From positions 62,001-126,000 of the forward strand of contig JADJYK010000025.1 of the NCBI GenBank assembly GCA_016719815.1: DNA of 64,000 nt. Reading direction: 5' to 3'. The notes beneath the pieces are model-generated. The model ran no database searches. It saw only the letters and a program-made list of their open reading frames with translations, and had not been told where the DNA came from. Shown piece by piece: positions 51,527-60,247 of this stretch (the first letter of the stretch is position 1; every line of letters starts with the position of its first letter). Both the position numbers and the translations under genes were made by a program. Source of the stretch: Chitinophagaceae bacterium (GTDB lineage: Bacteria > Bacteroidota > Bacteroidia > Chitinophagales > Chitinophagaceae).

Positions 51527-53034
51527 AATATTGTTTTGGGGAATGTAATGATAAATGTGGCGCCCCGGCCCGGCTTACTGTCCAGTTCAATTGTTCCCTT
51601 GTGTTTTTCCACTACCTGTGCCACATAGCTAAGGCCCAAGCCATATCCTTTTGCATTATGTGTATCGCCATGCGGCACCCGGAAGAATTTTTCAAATATT
51701 TTATGCTGGTATTCCGGGGCTATACCCATGCCATTATCGCTGATAGTAAATTTTACGTTATTGTCATTACCGGCAAGGCGAATGTCAATAACGGGTCTTT
51801 CGCTACCGTATTTCAGGGCATTGTCGAGAAGGTTAAAAATTACACTCTGCAGGTGCAGCCTGTCGCCATTAATCATTGTGCCTCCTTGCTGCGACCTATT
51901 TACCACTGCATGATATTTTTCTAACTGCAGCCGTATCGAAGCAAGAACTTCATCAGTAACAGCCGACAAATCCACCTGCTCCATTTTCATATCCATATCT
52001 TTCTTTTCAAACATTGACAACTTCAATACCTTATCCACCAGCAGGCTCAGACGTTGCAGTTCATTTTGTGAAATATCAAGATATTCCTGTGTACGCTGCG
52101 GGTTATCCATTACACTAAAATTCTTTAATGCCTCGATAGCAACACCCACCGTTGCAATTGGTGTTTTCAGTTCGTGAGTAATGTTGCTGATGAATTCATT
52201 TTTCAGCTCGGCCAGCCGCCGCTGCTTTTGCAGGTTGCGGTACAGCAGTACAAAAGAAAGTATGGTTATGCCCAGCAAAAACACAGAAAATAAAATGGGC
52301 TGGGTAATCCGTTTAATTAAATAGGGAACTGTATTTCCTGTGTTCAACCGGTATGTTACCGGATGCACTAAGCCTGTAGTTACTTCATGAAAAACCGCTT
52401 CTTCGGCAGCATCGGCAGCAGAGGTGCTGTCATTCTTATCAATTGTAAAAGGAATATTTATTTTTTCTTTTTGCAGCGCCTTACTGAAGGCCGAATCTAT
52501 TTCGGCAACCCGCAATGAGTCCTGCAGCGAGTCAACACCATACAGCATACGGATGATGTGCTCACCGGGCATCGGGCCATGTACTTCGCTGTCAAATTTC
52601 AGGGAGTCGCCGTTTGCCGTAACGGAATTGCTTTGCATGGAAATAATCATCCGGCCCGTTTTTACTGAGTCCTTTATTTTATTTTTTATCACATTGATGG
52701 AAGAAATCACATCACGGCCGGGAATCATCCGTATTCGTTTTTCCTCTCCGCCATTGGCCACCACAATTTTTATTTTCCTGCCGCTGCTGTCCTTGCCTGT
52801 CCACTGCGGATTATTAAGTTTTAATTTTACGGCCTGCAGTTGCAGTATTGTTTCCCTGAACGTAAAATCCGTTTTCATATCCAGCGACTTTTTTTCCCGC
52901 TGGTAATTCTGTTGCAGCCAGTACAACTGAAAGCCGGCAATACCCAGTATAGCTGTTGCTATTAATACAATGAGCCACGAATGGCGGAAGTTGGCCCGGC
53001 GGCGATGGTCCGTATGGTTTGCTGTACGTTGCAT
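51523..53034 (-). CDS. Sensor histidine kinase
   Basis: A 503-residue membrane kinase. Membrane helices are at about 15-35 and 245-265, enclosing a periplasmic sensor region of about 200 residues rich in Asp and Ser. HisKA has ITHELKTPIATVGVAIEAL with the phospho-His. HATPase_c has N, G1 and G2 boxes: NLLDNALKYG, DNGMGI and GYGLGLSYV. It phosphorylates the response regulator encoded by the overlapping gene. The start at 53034 is chosen over 53127 because the extra residues precede a basic segment without homology. Confidence 0.88.
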   Translation of the reverse strand: MQRTANHTDHRRRANFRHSWLIVLIATAILGIAGFQLYWLQQNYQREKKSLDMKTDFTFRETILQLQAVKLKLNNPQWTGKDSSGRKIKIVVANGGEEKRIRMIPGRDVISSINVIKNKIKDSVKTGRMIISMQSNSVTANGDSLKFDSEVHGPMPGEHIIRMLYGVDSLQDSLRVAEIDSAFSKALQKEKINIPFTIDKNDSTSAADAAEEAVFHEVTTGLVHPVTYRLNTGNTVPYLIKRITQPILFSVFLLGITILSFVLLYRNLQKQRRLAELKNEFISNITHELKTPIATVGVAIEALKNFSVMDNPQRTQEYLDISQNELQRLSLLVDKVLKLSMFEKKDMDMKMEQVDLSAVTDEVLASIRLQLEKYHAVVNRSQQGGTMINGDRLHLQSVIFNLLDNALKYGSERPVIDIRLAGNDNNVKFTISDNGMGIAPEYQHKIFEKFFRVPHGDTHNAKGYGLGLSYVAQVVEKHKGTIELDSKPGRGATFIITFPKTIL

Positions 53035-53138
53035 TTGCAGATTCAAAAATAAACAACCTGCAGAGTAAGTCTCGCTGCCATTAACCTTTATTAACCTTTT
53101 AAAAAGGTGGCTTAACTTATCTTGCAAAGCGCTGTAAT

Positions 53139-53146
53139 TAGCTTTG
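53139..53146 (+). promoter_or_regulatory. Bacteroidota -7 promoter element for the GLPGLI gene
   Basis: TAGCTTTG matches TAnnTTTG, 14 bp before the start codon at 53161. It lies in the 126-bp space shared with the divergent sensor kinase gene. Confidence 0.5.
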
Positions 53147-53160
53147 ACAAAAATAAAATC

Positions 53161-53976
53161 ATGATGAAGAAATCAGTTTTCACCGTTGCCGTTGTGTTGC
53201 TGGCTGCATTTGCTGGATGGGCGCAACAGCAAAGCGGAACCGTAAATTATGACCGTACTGTAAAACTCCAGTTCAGTTTTGCCGGTATGCCGGGCATGGA
53301 ACACAACGTACCCAGCAGCCGTACTGATAAATATGAGCTGGCTTTTGCCAATAACCAAACGCTGTGGAAGCAAGCTGAACAAGACCAGCCGGACGATGCC
53401 TCTTTTCAAACGGAAGGTGGCGCACAGATACGTATGGTGGTGGCGGGCAGCAATGATGTGCTGTACACCAACCTGGAAACCGGCAAGAAGGTGGAGAAAA
53501 GGGAATTGTTTGACAAAACCTTTGTAGTGGACGATACTATCACCAAACTGAAGTGGAAAATGACCGGCGAAACAAAAGCCATTCTTGACCATAACTGCAT
53601 GAAGGCCACCAGCACCCGTATAAGCAGGCGGATGACGATGAATATGGATAACGGAGTGATGGAACGAAAAGAAATTGAGGATACTGCTGTGATTGTGGCC
53701 TGGGTAGCAGCAGATATTCCGGTGGCGGCGGGACCTGGCGAATTCCAGGGGCAACTGCCGGGACTGATATTGGAAATGGACATCAAAGACGGCTCACAGA
53801 TTTATAAAGCCACAGCTATCACCGATAAGGTAAAAGCAGAAGAGATAAAAGAACCAACAGGTAAAAGACGCTATACTGCTGAAGAGTTTAAGACTGAAAG
53901 AGAAAAGATGATGAAGGAGATGGAGCAGAACATGCCCGGTGGCCCCGGCAACAGGCGGATTATCAGGATGAATTGA
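53161..53976 (+). CDS. GLPGLI family protein
   Basis: A 271-residue secreted protein with signal MMKKSVFTVAVVLLAAFAGWAQ. The family motif appears as GQLPGLILEMDI (about residue 197). The N-terminal SGTVNYDRTVKL and the mid-region TKAILDHNCMKATS are also typical, and the C-terminus is basic and Met/Pro/Gly-rich. GLPGLI proteins are Bacteroidota-specific, of unknown function, and are often encoded near large TonB-receptor-like proteins, as the two at 56-63 kb may be. It is divergent from the two-component system. Confidence 0.85.
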   Translation: MMKKSVFTVAVVLLAAFAGWAQQQSGTVNYDRTVKLQFSFAGMPGMEHNVPSSRTDKYELAFANNQTLWKQAEQDQPDDASFQTEGGAQIRMVVAGSNDVLYTNLETGKKVEKRELFDKTFVVDDTITKLKWKMTGETKAILDHNCMKATSTRISRRMTMNMDNGVMERKEIEDTAVIVAWVAADIPVAAGPGEFQGQLPGLILEMDIKDGSQIYKATAITDKVKAEEIKEPTGKRRYTAEEFKTEREKMMKEMEQNMPGGPGNRRIIRMN

Positions 53977-54011
53977 TTGAGTGAACAGTGAATGGATGCG
54001 GCAGCCTTTTG

Positions 54012-54058
54012 TTAACCGCAAAGACTGCTGAGGCTTGCGCAGAAGAAATACAAAGGGG
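54012..54058 (+). repeat. Dispersed 47-bp repeat, copy B
   Basis: It matches the reverse complement of 3514-3560 at about 40 of 47 positions. It lies between the convergent ends of the GLPGLI gene and the CPBP-like gene. Confidence 0.6.
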
Positions 54059-54090
54059 AGAAATCTTCCCTTTGTATTTTGGTATTGCCC

Positions 54091-54746
54091 TCAATCATTA
54101 CCGGACAGTCCTAACAGCCTGCCGAAGACTTCTATGAAGGGATCCCGGCCGACAACGGTATAAAAAATAATGCGCCGAGCCAGCCGTGAAAGATGCCGAG
54201 GGCATATATATTTCTTTCTTTTAAATAGACCCAGCTGTAAAATAAAGCCAGCAGAAAGGTGCCGCTCATGAGCCAAGGCGATGGGTAATGAATGAGCCCG
54301 AATAATATGGCCGACAACAGAATGGCCCCGGCTTTGTGCAAGCCGGGCAGTTGCATATCCTGCAGGTTGCCGGCCATGAGTGTAATGACCAAAAACTGCT
54401 GCACCACCCCCCACAGCGGATAGAGCAGCAGCACGGGAATGAAGTGCCAGGTAATATTGAGAGTGCTCCGGTACCAGCCTATGGCCATAAAAGCACATAT
54501 AGCCAGCAGCCCAAAGGGCAGTATGAGCCGCACGGCTTTTATAAAATTATCTTTTCTGAAACCCCAGTGATGCAGTATGCCTGTGGTGGTGCGGCTGCGG
54601 TACACCACATAGCCTGCCCATAAAATGATGGCGATGGATATATAGGACAGCCGCCAGTTGAGATAATCTATAAACAAAAACCGGCCAGCCGCAGTAATAA
54701 GTACGGCAATGATTTCAAAGAGGCGGGTTTTGTTATTTGAGGTCAT
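54091..54746 (-). CDS. CPBP-like intramembrane protein (frameshifted end)
   Basis: A 218-residue membrane protein with about seven hydrophobic segments. LLYPLWGVVQQFLVITLMAGNL occupies the position of the CPBP motif EExxxR, and ILFGLIHYPSPWLM that of FxxxH. The Glu pair is replaced by Gln-Gln, so protease activity of the usual type is doubtful. The literal frame ends at 54132. Adding one T to the A run 54162-54167 (minus strand) gives ALFFYTVVGRDPFIEVFGRLLGLSGND and a stop at 54091. Role unknown. Confidence 0.68.
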
Positions 54747-54928
54747 TGGAAATAAATGACGCTTTCTTTCAGGGTATTTATAGTTAAAATTAGATTAATT
54801 GATATGAATAGCGGGGGTTGTTTTTGAACAGTTTCTTAATAAAAGGACAGGTGAGCATATCTTATGAATATCTACTTTTGACATTGCTGCTGTTCTTTCT
54901 TTTGCCCAACGATTTAAAACATTTTTTT

Positions 54929-56326
54929 ATGATCAAGCAATTATCAACAACGATTTTGCTATTAACCTCCTTCTTTTTGACAGCCTGTAAAGATCAGTCT
55001 TCAGATAAAAAAGCCACACAGTCCGGCGACAGGTATACTCCGAAAGATTATGTAGACCTGAAACATCCTGAGTGGAGCACGAACGCCACCATCTACGAGG
55101 TGAATGTGCGGCAGTTTACAAAAGAAGGAACCTTTAAAGCATTTGAAAACCACCTGCCCCGGCTGAAAGAGATGGGCATAGATATTATCTGGCTGATGCC
55201 CATTCATCCCATTGGTGAAAAAAACAGGAAGGGAACACTGGGCAGTGAATACTCAGTAAAAGATTACCTGGCCGTTAACCCTGAGTATGGCAACATGGAT
55301 GACTTTATAGCCCTGGTGAAAAAAATTCACAGCATGGGCATGTATGTAATACTCGACTGGGTGGCCAACCATTCAGCATGGGATAATAAGCTGGCCGCTG
55401 AACACCCCGGCTGGTACACTAAAACACCGGAAGGAAATTTTCAGCCCACACCCTGGTACGACTGGGACGATGTGATAGACTTTGACTACAACATACCCGA
55501 AATGAGAAAGTACATGACTGATGCATTGAAGTTTTGGGTGAGGGAAGCTGATGTTGACGGTTACCGTTGCGATGTGGCCGGATTTATTCCTGTTGATTTT
55601 TGGGATAATGTGCGCAGCGAACTGGATGCGATTAAACCCGTGTTTATGCTGGCTGAGTGGGAGTCGAGGGATTTATACAAAAAAGCATTTGATATGACCT
55701 ATTCCTGGACATTATTTGAAAAATTGAAAGACGCTACCGTAAATAAAAAAGGGGTGGCCGGACTGGTGGAATATCTGGCGCATGATGCAGGTTCTGTACC
55801 CCGCAATGCTTACCGCATGACATTTACAGATAACCATGATATGAACTCATGGAATGGAACACAGTTCTCCAACTTTGGTGCCGGACTTGAAGCCTGTATG
55901 GTTTTCTGTACTGTGGTTAACGGAATGCCACTTGTGTACAGCGGACAGGAAGCGGGGCTGAACCGCTCACTCAAATTCTTTGATAAAGATTCAATTGATT
56001 GGAAGCAACACCCGTTTAATGAAATGTATAAAAAACTCTTTGCCCTCAAGCCTAAGAACGAAGCCCTTTGGAATGGTGCCTGGGGCGGAGAAATGTTACG
56101 CATCTACAATGATAGAATGGATAAGATTATTTCGTTCAGCCGGGAGAAGAACGGGAATATGATTATCCCTGTTATTAACTTCAGCGATAATCCTGTAACG
56201 GTTAAGCTGAATACCAAACACCAAAAAGGCAACTATACAGAGTACTTTACCAATAATGTTGTTGAACTGAAAGGTGATGATGAACTTACAGTCGGGGCAT
56301 GGGGTTATATGGTACTGGTCAAGTGA
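54929..56326 (+). CDS. GH13 alpha-amylase family lipoprotein (SusG-like)
   Basis: A 465-residue enzyme. Lipoprotein signal MIKQLSTTILLLTSFFLTAC. The TIM-barrel motifs of GH13 are in order: DWVANHSAWD (region I), DGYRCDVAGFIP with the nucleophile Asp (region II), MLAEWES with the Glu acid (region III) and FTDNHDMNSW (region IV). Maltooligosaccharides or starch are the likely substrates. The start at 54929 is preferred over 54818 because it creates the lipoprotein signal. There are no SusC/SusD neighbours, so this is not a classic starch PUL. Confidence 0.88.
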   Translation: MIKQLSTTILLLTSFFLTACKDQSSDKKATQSGDRYTPKDYVDLKHPEWSTNATIYEVNVRQFTKEGTFKAFENHLPRLKEMGIDIIWLMPIHPIGEKNRKGTLGSEYSVKDYLAVNPEYGNMDDFIALVKKIHSMGMYVILDWVANHSAWDNKLAAEHPGWYTKTPEGNFQPTPWYDWDDVIDFDYNIPEMRKYMTDALKFWVREADVDGYRCDVAGFIPVDFWDNVRSELDAIKPVFMLAEWESRDLYKKAFDMTYSWTLFEKLKDATVNKKGVAGLVEYLAHDAGSVPRNAYRMTFTDNHDMNSWNGTQFSNFGAGLEACMVFCTVVNGMPLVYSGQEAGLNRSLKFFDKDSIDWKQHPFNEMYKKLFALKPKNEALWNGAWGGEMLRIYNDRMDKIISFSREKNGNMIIPVINFSDNPVTVKLNTKHQKGNYTEYFTNNVVELKGDDELTVGAWGYMVLVK

Positions 56327-56366
56327 GTAAAATCGGATTCGGCACTGGCCATTATGAAAACCATTC

Positions 56367-59207
56367 TTACCGGCGTATTACACGCATCATACCGCCACTG
56401 CCTGCATTGTTCAGTCCGCTTTTACTAAGGCTATATGTAAAGCTGATCAGGAAGAACTGCCGCAGGGTAAGCACACGGCTGTCTTCAATATAGTTGTTAC
56501 TGGTGTTACGGCTTATGCCGATATTTTTATTTAGCAAATCCACCGCACTCAGTTTCAATTCTCCACGGTTAAACTTCAGCATCTGCTTGCTGATAGAAGC
56601 ATTCCACAACGGCACCTTAGCGTTAAAACCGGATGCCCGCTGGCTGTTAATGGTGTATGTAAAATCGGTTGAGAAATAAAACCCCTTGGGCAATTCCCAG
56701 TCAGCAGTTGCACTATAATCCTGAGATAAATATTCAGTGGCAGCTGTTGCCTGTTCTGAATAGTTCGTTTTATTATATGCTAAGCCGGCGCCCAGACTGA
56801 AACCAATCTTTTGCGACGGATTTATTTCAAAACGCAGGTCTGGCCCCAGCGTCCATGTGCTGATGGTGTTTTCGTTTAGCTTTCCTGTTACATCGTTCAC
56901 AAACTGCTTACTTCTGTTGTATCCTGTGTTGCTGCTCAGCTCAATCGTTCCCTTTAAAAACTTAGCCGGTAAGCTATAGCTGAAGCTTGCATTCAGGTTA
57001 TACACACCGTCCACATTAAGGGGTTTGGTTTTGCGTTCGCCGGTTTGCAGGTTTGCCGAATCGTAGTTTACAATCTTATTTTTTGTGGCCCGCATGGTCA
57101 GAAAAAGAAACATGTTTTTATTCCTGTACGGACTTACCAGCGTAAGGTTGGCCTGCAGGTTATGATTGTATTCTTGTTTCAAATCGGGGTTTCCGTCTCT
57201 TATATTCAACGGATTACTTACATCAGGCACAGGCTGCAGCTGCTGCATGCTTGGCTGATTGGTACTGGTACTGTAAGAAAGTGTAACTGTTTTAAACCGT
57301 GTAAAATTGTACTGGAATCTTGCGTTGGGCAGCAAGTTGGTGAACGGTTTACTGATAACCGAATCTTTAACCCCGCTGATTATTTTTCCTTCCAGGCTCG
57401 CCTGCTGCCAGTTGGCACCAACAGAGAAATTGTATTTCTTTTGCTGTGTCCGCATACGGATGCCGGCATTGGTATAGTTGTAAGTATTTTCAAAATCATT
57501 GCTCTGCAGCGCATTCAACCTGTCATACTTCCCGTTATGATAATCGTATGTTTCCTTTTCAGAAGTGTTCTTGCTGTTGCTTCTGCCAAGACTTAGTTCC
57601 AGCAACGATCGTTTTCCTAAGGGCTCTGTATACACAGCCCTTGCATTATAACTTTTAAGGCTACCATTACTGTTGCTCACCTGGTTTAAGGTGTCTCGTC
57701 TTGTTACTGCACCAGTGCCATCATAGAATTTGTTGACCGACAGCAGGTTGCCACTTCCTTCGCTTTTGTTCAGGCTTGTTTGCAACGAAATGGAAAACGT
57801 CCTGCCTTTGTGGGCAAATTTTCTGCGCCAAATAATTTCATTGCGGAAATTATATCCCTCATTTTTGTTATTACTGTTACTGAAGCCTTCATTTACCAAT
57901 GACTGTCCGTCAGAAAATGTCTGGTAATCCGACTGGCTGCGGTTATTCGTTCTCTGAAAACTCAGCGACGGAATTACTCTAATTGTATTCATCGAATCCA
58001 GCTGGTAAAGCAGGTTCAGGTTCATCCGGTGATTATTACTAAGATTATCTGAATAGGCATTTTGATTGTAATAATTAGCCTGCGGATAAAAATATTCCCG
58101 CTGTATATGACTCTCGGTATTAGGATTATAACGATTGTAAAAATAGTTACTTTGTAAATCCAGTTTCTTGCCAACAATATTGTTGTAGTTCAGTCCGCCG
58201 CCCGAAGCAGTATTAATGCCACTGTTTCGTCCGCCCATATTCAATCCCATTGCCGCCGCATCATCGCCAGACAGATTAATACTGATATTTCCGCCACCGC
58301 CCCGTTGCATACGGGCCAGCTCGCCGGTAAAGTTGAGAATGTCCATAAATGAGAAGCCTTCGGCATTGGTATTATTACCCATGCCGATTGCAGAAAACTG
58401 TCTTGCCCCCTTGAAGGAGTTGACATTAAACTTCCCTTCGTATCTGTCTTTGGTACCACCGGTAGCCATAACCTTTCCAAACTTTCCTTTCTTCTTATCC
58501 TGCTTTAGTTTCAGATTAATAGTTTTCTCGTAGTTACCATCTTCAAAGCCGGTAAGCTGTGCCTGATCGCTTTGCCTGTCATACACCTGTACTTTATCCA
58601 CTGCATCAGCAGGCAAGTTCTTTGTAGCAATCTTTGGATCGTTACCAAAGAACTCCTTACCGTCTACAAGTACCCTGTTTACTTTTTCCCCTTGTGCTTT
58701 AATGGTGCCGTCTTTCTCCACTTTCACACCAGGCAGTTTTTTCAGCAATTGCTCTACGTTGGCATTAGGTTGTGTTTTAAAAGAACCGGCATTGTATTGA
58801 ATTGTATCATTTATAAGTGTGATTGGTGGTGCTTCGCTGGTCACTATTACTTCTTCCATCATCTTTGCTTTGTTGTGCATTACAATAGTGCCGAGGTCGG
58901 CTGTTTTTAATGAATCGGAAATAAGAAAGACTTTACTGCTGTTATGATAATTTACATGGGTAATAAGCAGCCTGTACATGCCGGCCGGAACGCCACTTAT
59001 TTCAAACCAGCCGTTGCCGCCTGTCATGTTAAAAGATACCAGCGTGGAATCTGCCACGTCCAGCACACTGATAGTAGCGGCCGCAACGGCCTGCTTGCCG
59101 GCAGTATCATATGCAACTCCCTTAACTGTACCATTTTTCTGTGCATTAATGATAGTGCTAAGACAAAAAAACGTAACCATCACCAGCGATACTTTTGTCA
59201 TTGTCAT
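56367..59207 (-). CDS. Outer-membrane beta-barrel receptor-like protein (first of two paralogues)
   Basis: A 946-residue protein. Signal peptide (1-23), carboxypeptidase-regulatory-like domain (about 25-110: GTVKGVAYDTAGKQAVAAATISVLD), plug-like domain (about 120-235: NVEQLLKKLPGVKVEKDGTIKAQGEKV, VLVDGKEFFGNDPKIATKNLPADAVDKVQVYD), and a long C-terminal beta-barrel. It resembles TonB-dependent receptors but belongs to the group with the OMP_b-brl_3 barrel. It is the paralogue of 60248-63157. A TonB-domain gene lies downstream in the window. Confidence 0.85.
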   Translation of the reverse strand: MTMTKVSLVMVTFFCLSTIINAQKNGTVKGVAYDTAGKQAVAAATISVLDVADSTLVSFNMTGGNGWFEISGVPAGMYRLLITHVNYHNSSKVFLISDSLKTADLGTIVMHNKAKMMEEVIVTSEAPPITLINDTIQYNAGSFKTQPNANVEQLLKKLPGVKVEKDGTIKAQGEKVNRVLVDGKEFFGNDPKIATKNLPADAVDKVQVYDRQSDQAQLTGFEDGNYEKTINLKLKQDKKKGKFGKVMATGGTKDRYEGKFNVNSFKGARQFSAIGMGNNTNAEGFSFMDILNFTGELARMQRGGGGNISINLSGDDAAAMGLNMGGRNSGINTASGGGLNYNNIVGKKLDLQSNYFYNRYNPNTESHIQREYFYPQANYYNQNAYSDNLSNNHRMNLNLLYQLDSMNTIRVIPSLSFQRTNNRSQSDYQTFSDGQSLVNEGFSNSNNKNEGYNFRNEIIWRRKFAHKGRTFSISLQTSLNKSEGSGNLLSVNKFYDGTGAVTRRDTLNQVSNSNGSLKSYNARAVYTEPLGKRSLLELSLGRSNSKNTSEKETYDYHNGKYDRLNALQSNDFENTYNYTNAGIRMRTQQKKYNFSVGANWQQASLEGKIISGVKDSVISKPFTNLLPNARFQYNFTRFKTVTLSYSTSTNQPSMQQLQPVPDVSNPLNIRDGNPDLKQEYNHNLQANLTLVSPYRNKNMFLFLTMRATKNKIVNYDSANLQTGERKTKPLNVDGVYNLNASFSYSLPAKFLKGTIELSSNTGYNRSKQFVNDVTGKLNENTISTWTLGPDLRFEINPSQKIGFSLGAGLAYNKTNYSEQATAATEYLSQDYSATADWELPKGFYFSTDFTYTINSQRASGFNAKVPLWNASISKQMLKFNRGELKLSAVDLLNKNIGISRNTSNNYIEDSRVLTLRQFFLISFTYSLSKSGLNNAGSGGMMRVIRR

Positions 59208-59318
59208 TTGATTTCTTTCACGAAAATATTCTGTGGACCTGTAAAGGGGGGTTAACCGGTCTTTGTTTATTGTTAATAAAGGTTAATAAACTGTCAATAC
59301 AAATAATGACCGTAATTA

Positions 59319-59900
59319 TTACTTCTCTGCACCGCTTTCTTCATCACTCCTTTCACGGTCGTACACCAGCAATTTTACTTTCCATTCTGCTGGTGCAGAG
59401 AACTCTAATATCAGCTCTGTTTTTAACTTACGAACAGCTTCCTTATCCGGATTGAAGGAAAATAGTACACTTGTAAACTTCATTCCCTCTGATGGGCTTA
59501 CATAATCTCCCTTTAGCTTAAAAGCCTGTCCGCCGATGGTTACAGAAATATTGTTCAGCTGATTGTACTGTGATTTAAATCTTTGTTTTGCTTTTTCAAA
59601 ATTCTCGGTTGTAAGTAGTACGGCCTGCCAGCTGCATTTATCTTCTTCATCCGGGTACCTGGTAATGAAGCATTCTTCTGCCCCCGTAATCTTCAGTGTA
59701 CACTCATAATCGGTTGACTGTGCATGTATGGTCCGCACCTGACCTGACAGGTTTTGAAACCTATTGGGGTAGTCTTCAATAACTTTTCTTATATCAGTCC
59801 CGGTTCCGTTGGCAAGTGGCAGTTTTAACTGGCTGTTTCCTGGTTTTGCCAATAGCAGGCAACAAGTAGAAGTTACAAGAAGTTTTACTAAATTTTTCAT
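59319..59900 (-). CDS. Secreted hypothetical protein between the two receptors
   Basis: A 193-residue protein with signal peptide MKNLVKLLVTSTCCLLLAKPGNSQ. The mature part contains YECTLKITGAEECFITRYPDEEDKCSWQAVLLTTENFEKAKQRFKS, with three Cys that could form a disulfide, and GGQAFKLKGDYVSPSEGMKF. I do not recognise a family. It lies 111 bp upstream of the first receptor gene on the same strand, so it may be cotranscribed with it. Confidence 0.6.
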   Translation of the reverse strand: MKNLVKLLVTSTCCLLLAKPGNSQLKLPLANGTGTDIRKVIEDYPNRFQNLSGQVRTIHAQSTDYECTLKITGAEECFITRYPDEEDKCSWQAVLLTTENFEKAKQRFKSQYNQLNNISVTIGGQAFKLKGDYVSPSEGMKFTSVLFSFNPDKEAVRKLKTELILEFSAPAEWKVKLLVYDRERSDEESGAEK

Positions 59901-60008
59901 TTGATCCGGATTTAACTGGTAAACAATAAACCCAATATTATTACAATTTGGTTTTATTATATACTTTTAGAGATAGTAATTCGTTAACCACCTAGAAAAA
60001 CGTCCTTT

Positions 60009-60167
60009 ATGAAAAACAAACAGCTTGCCCATTATTGCGAAACCGCAAAAATCTACCGCCGTTATTACAAGCCTTCTTTTAATTTAATCCGGTTAATTAA
60101 ATCAATTTTTGCTGTATTTATATACAGTCCTTCTGAAACGATTACAATACACCACCGTAAAAGATAA
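60009..60167 (+). CDS. Possible small basic protein (52 residues)
   Basis: In the roughly 347-bp space between two minus-strand genes, a plus-strand frame runs from ATG 60009 to TAA 60165-60167. It starts MKNKQLAHYCETAKIYRRYY and ends with a basic HHRKR. It is followed by a strong terminator at 60191. A hydrophobic middle (LIRLIKSIFAVFIYS) suggests a membrane-associated peptide. I know of no family; coding potential is only moderate. Confidence 0.4.
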   Translation: MKNKQLAHYCETAKIYRRYYKPSFNLIRLIKSIFAVFIYSPSETITIHHRKR

Positions 60168-60190
60168 AGAGACCGCCTGACCTAATAAGT

Positions 60191-60217
60191 AAAAGAGCCT
60201 GCTATGCAGGCTCTTTT
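60191..60217. terminator. Bidirectional Rho-independent terminator
   Basis: A perfect 12-bp stem AAAAGAGCCTGC / GCAGGCTCTTTT surrounds the loop TAT. It is 30 bp past the end of the receptor gene at 60248 on one side and 23 bp past the small plus-strand frame on the other, so it may serve both. Confidence 0.8.
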
Positions 60218-60247
60218 ATTTTCATGTTGTTTCCAACAAGCTTTATA

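Noticed and set aside
3965..54167. Programmed ribosomal frameshifting as the explanation for the many split genes
   Set aside because: The sites share no slippery heptamer or downstream structure, occur in unrelated genes, and nearly all are simple run-length losses. Error is the simpler explanation.
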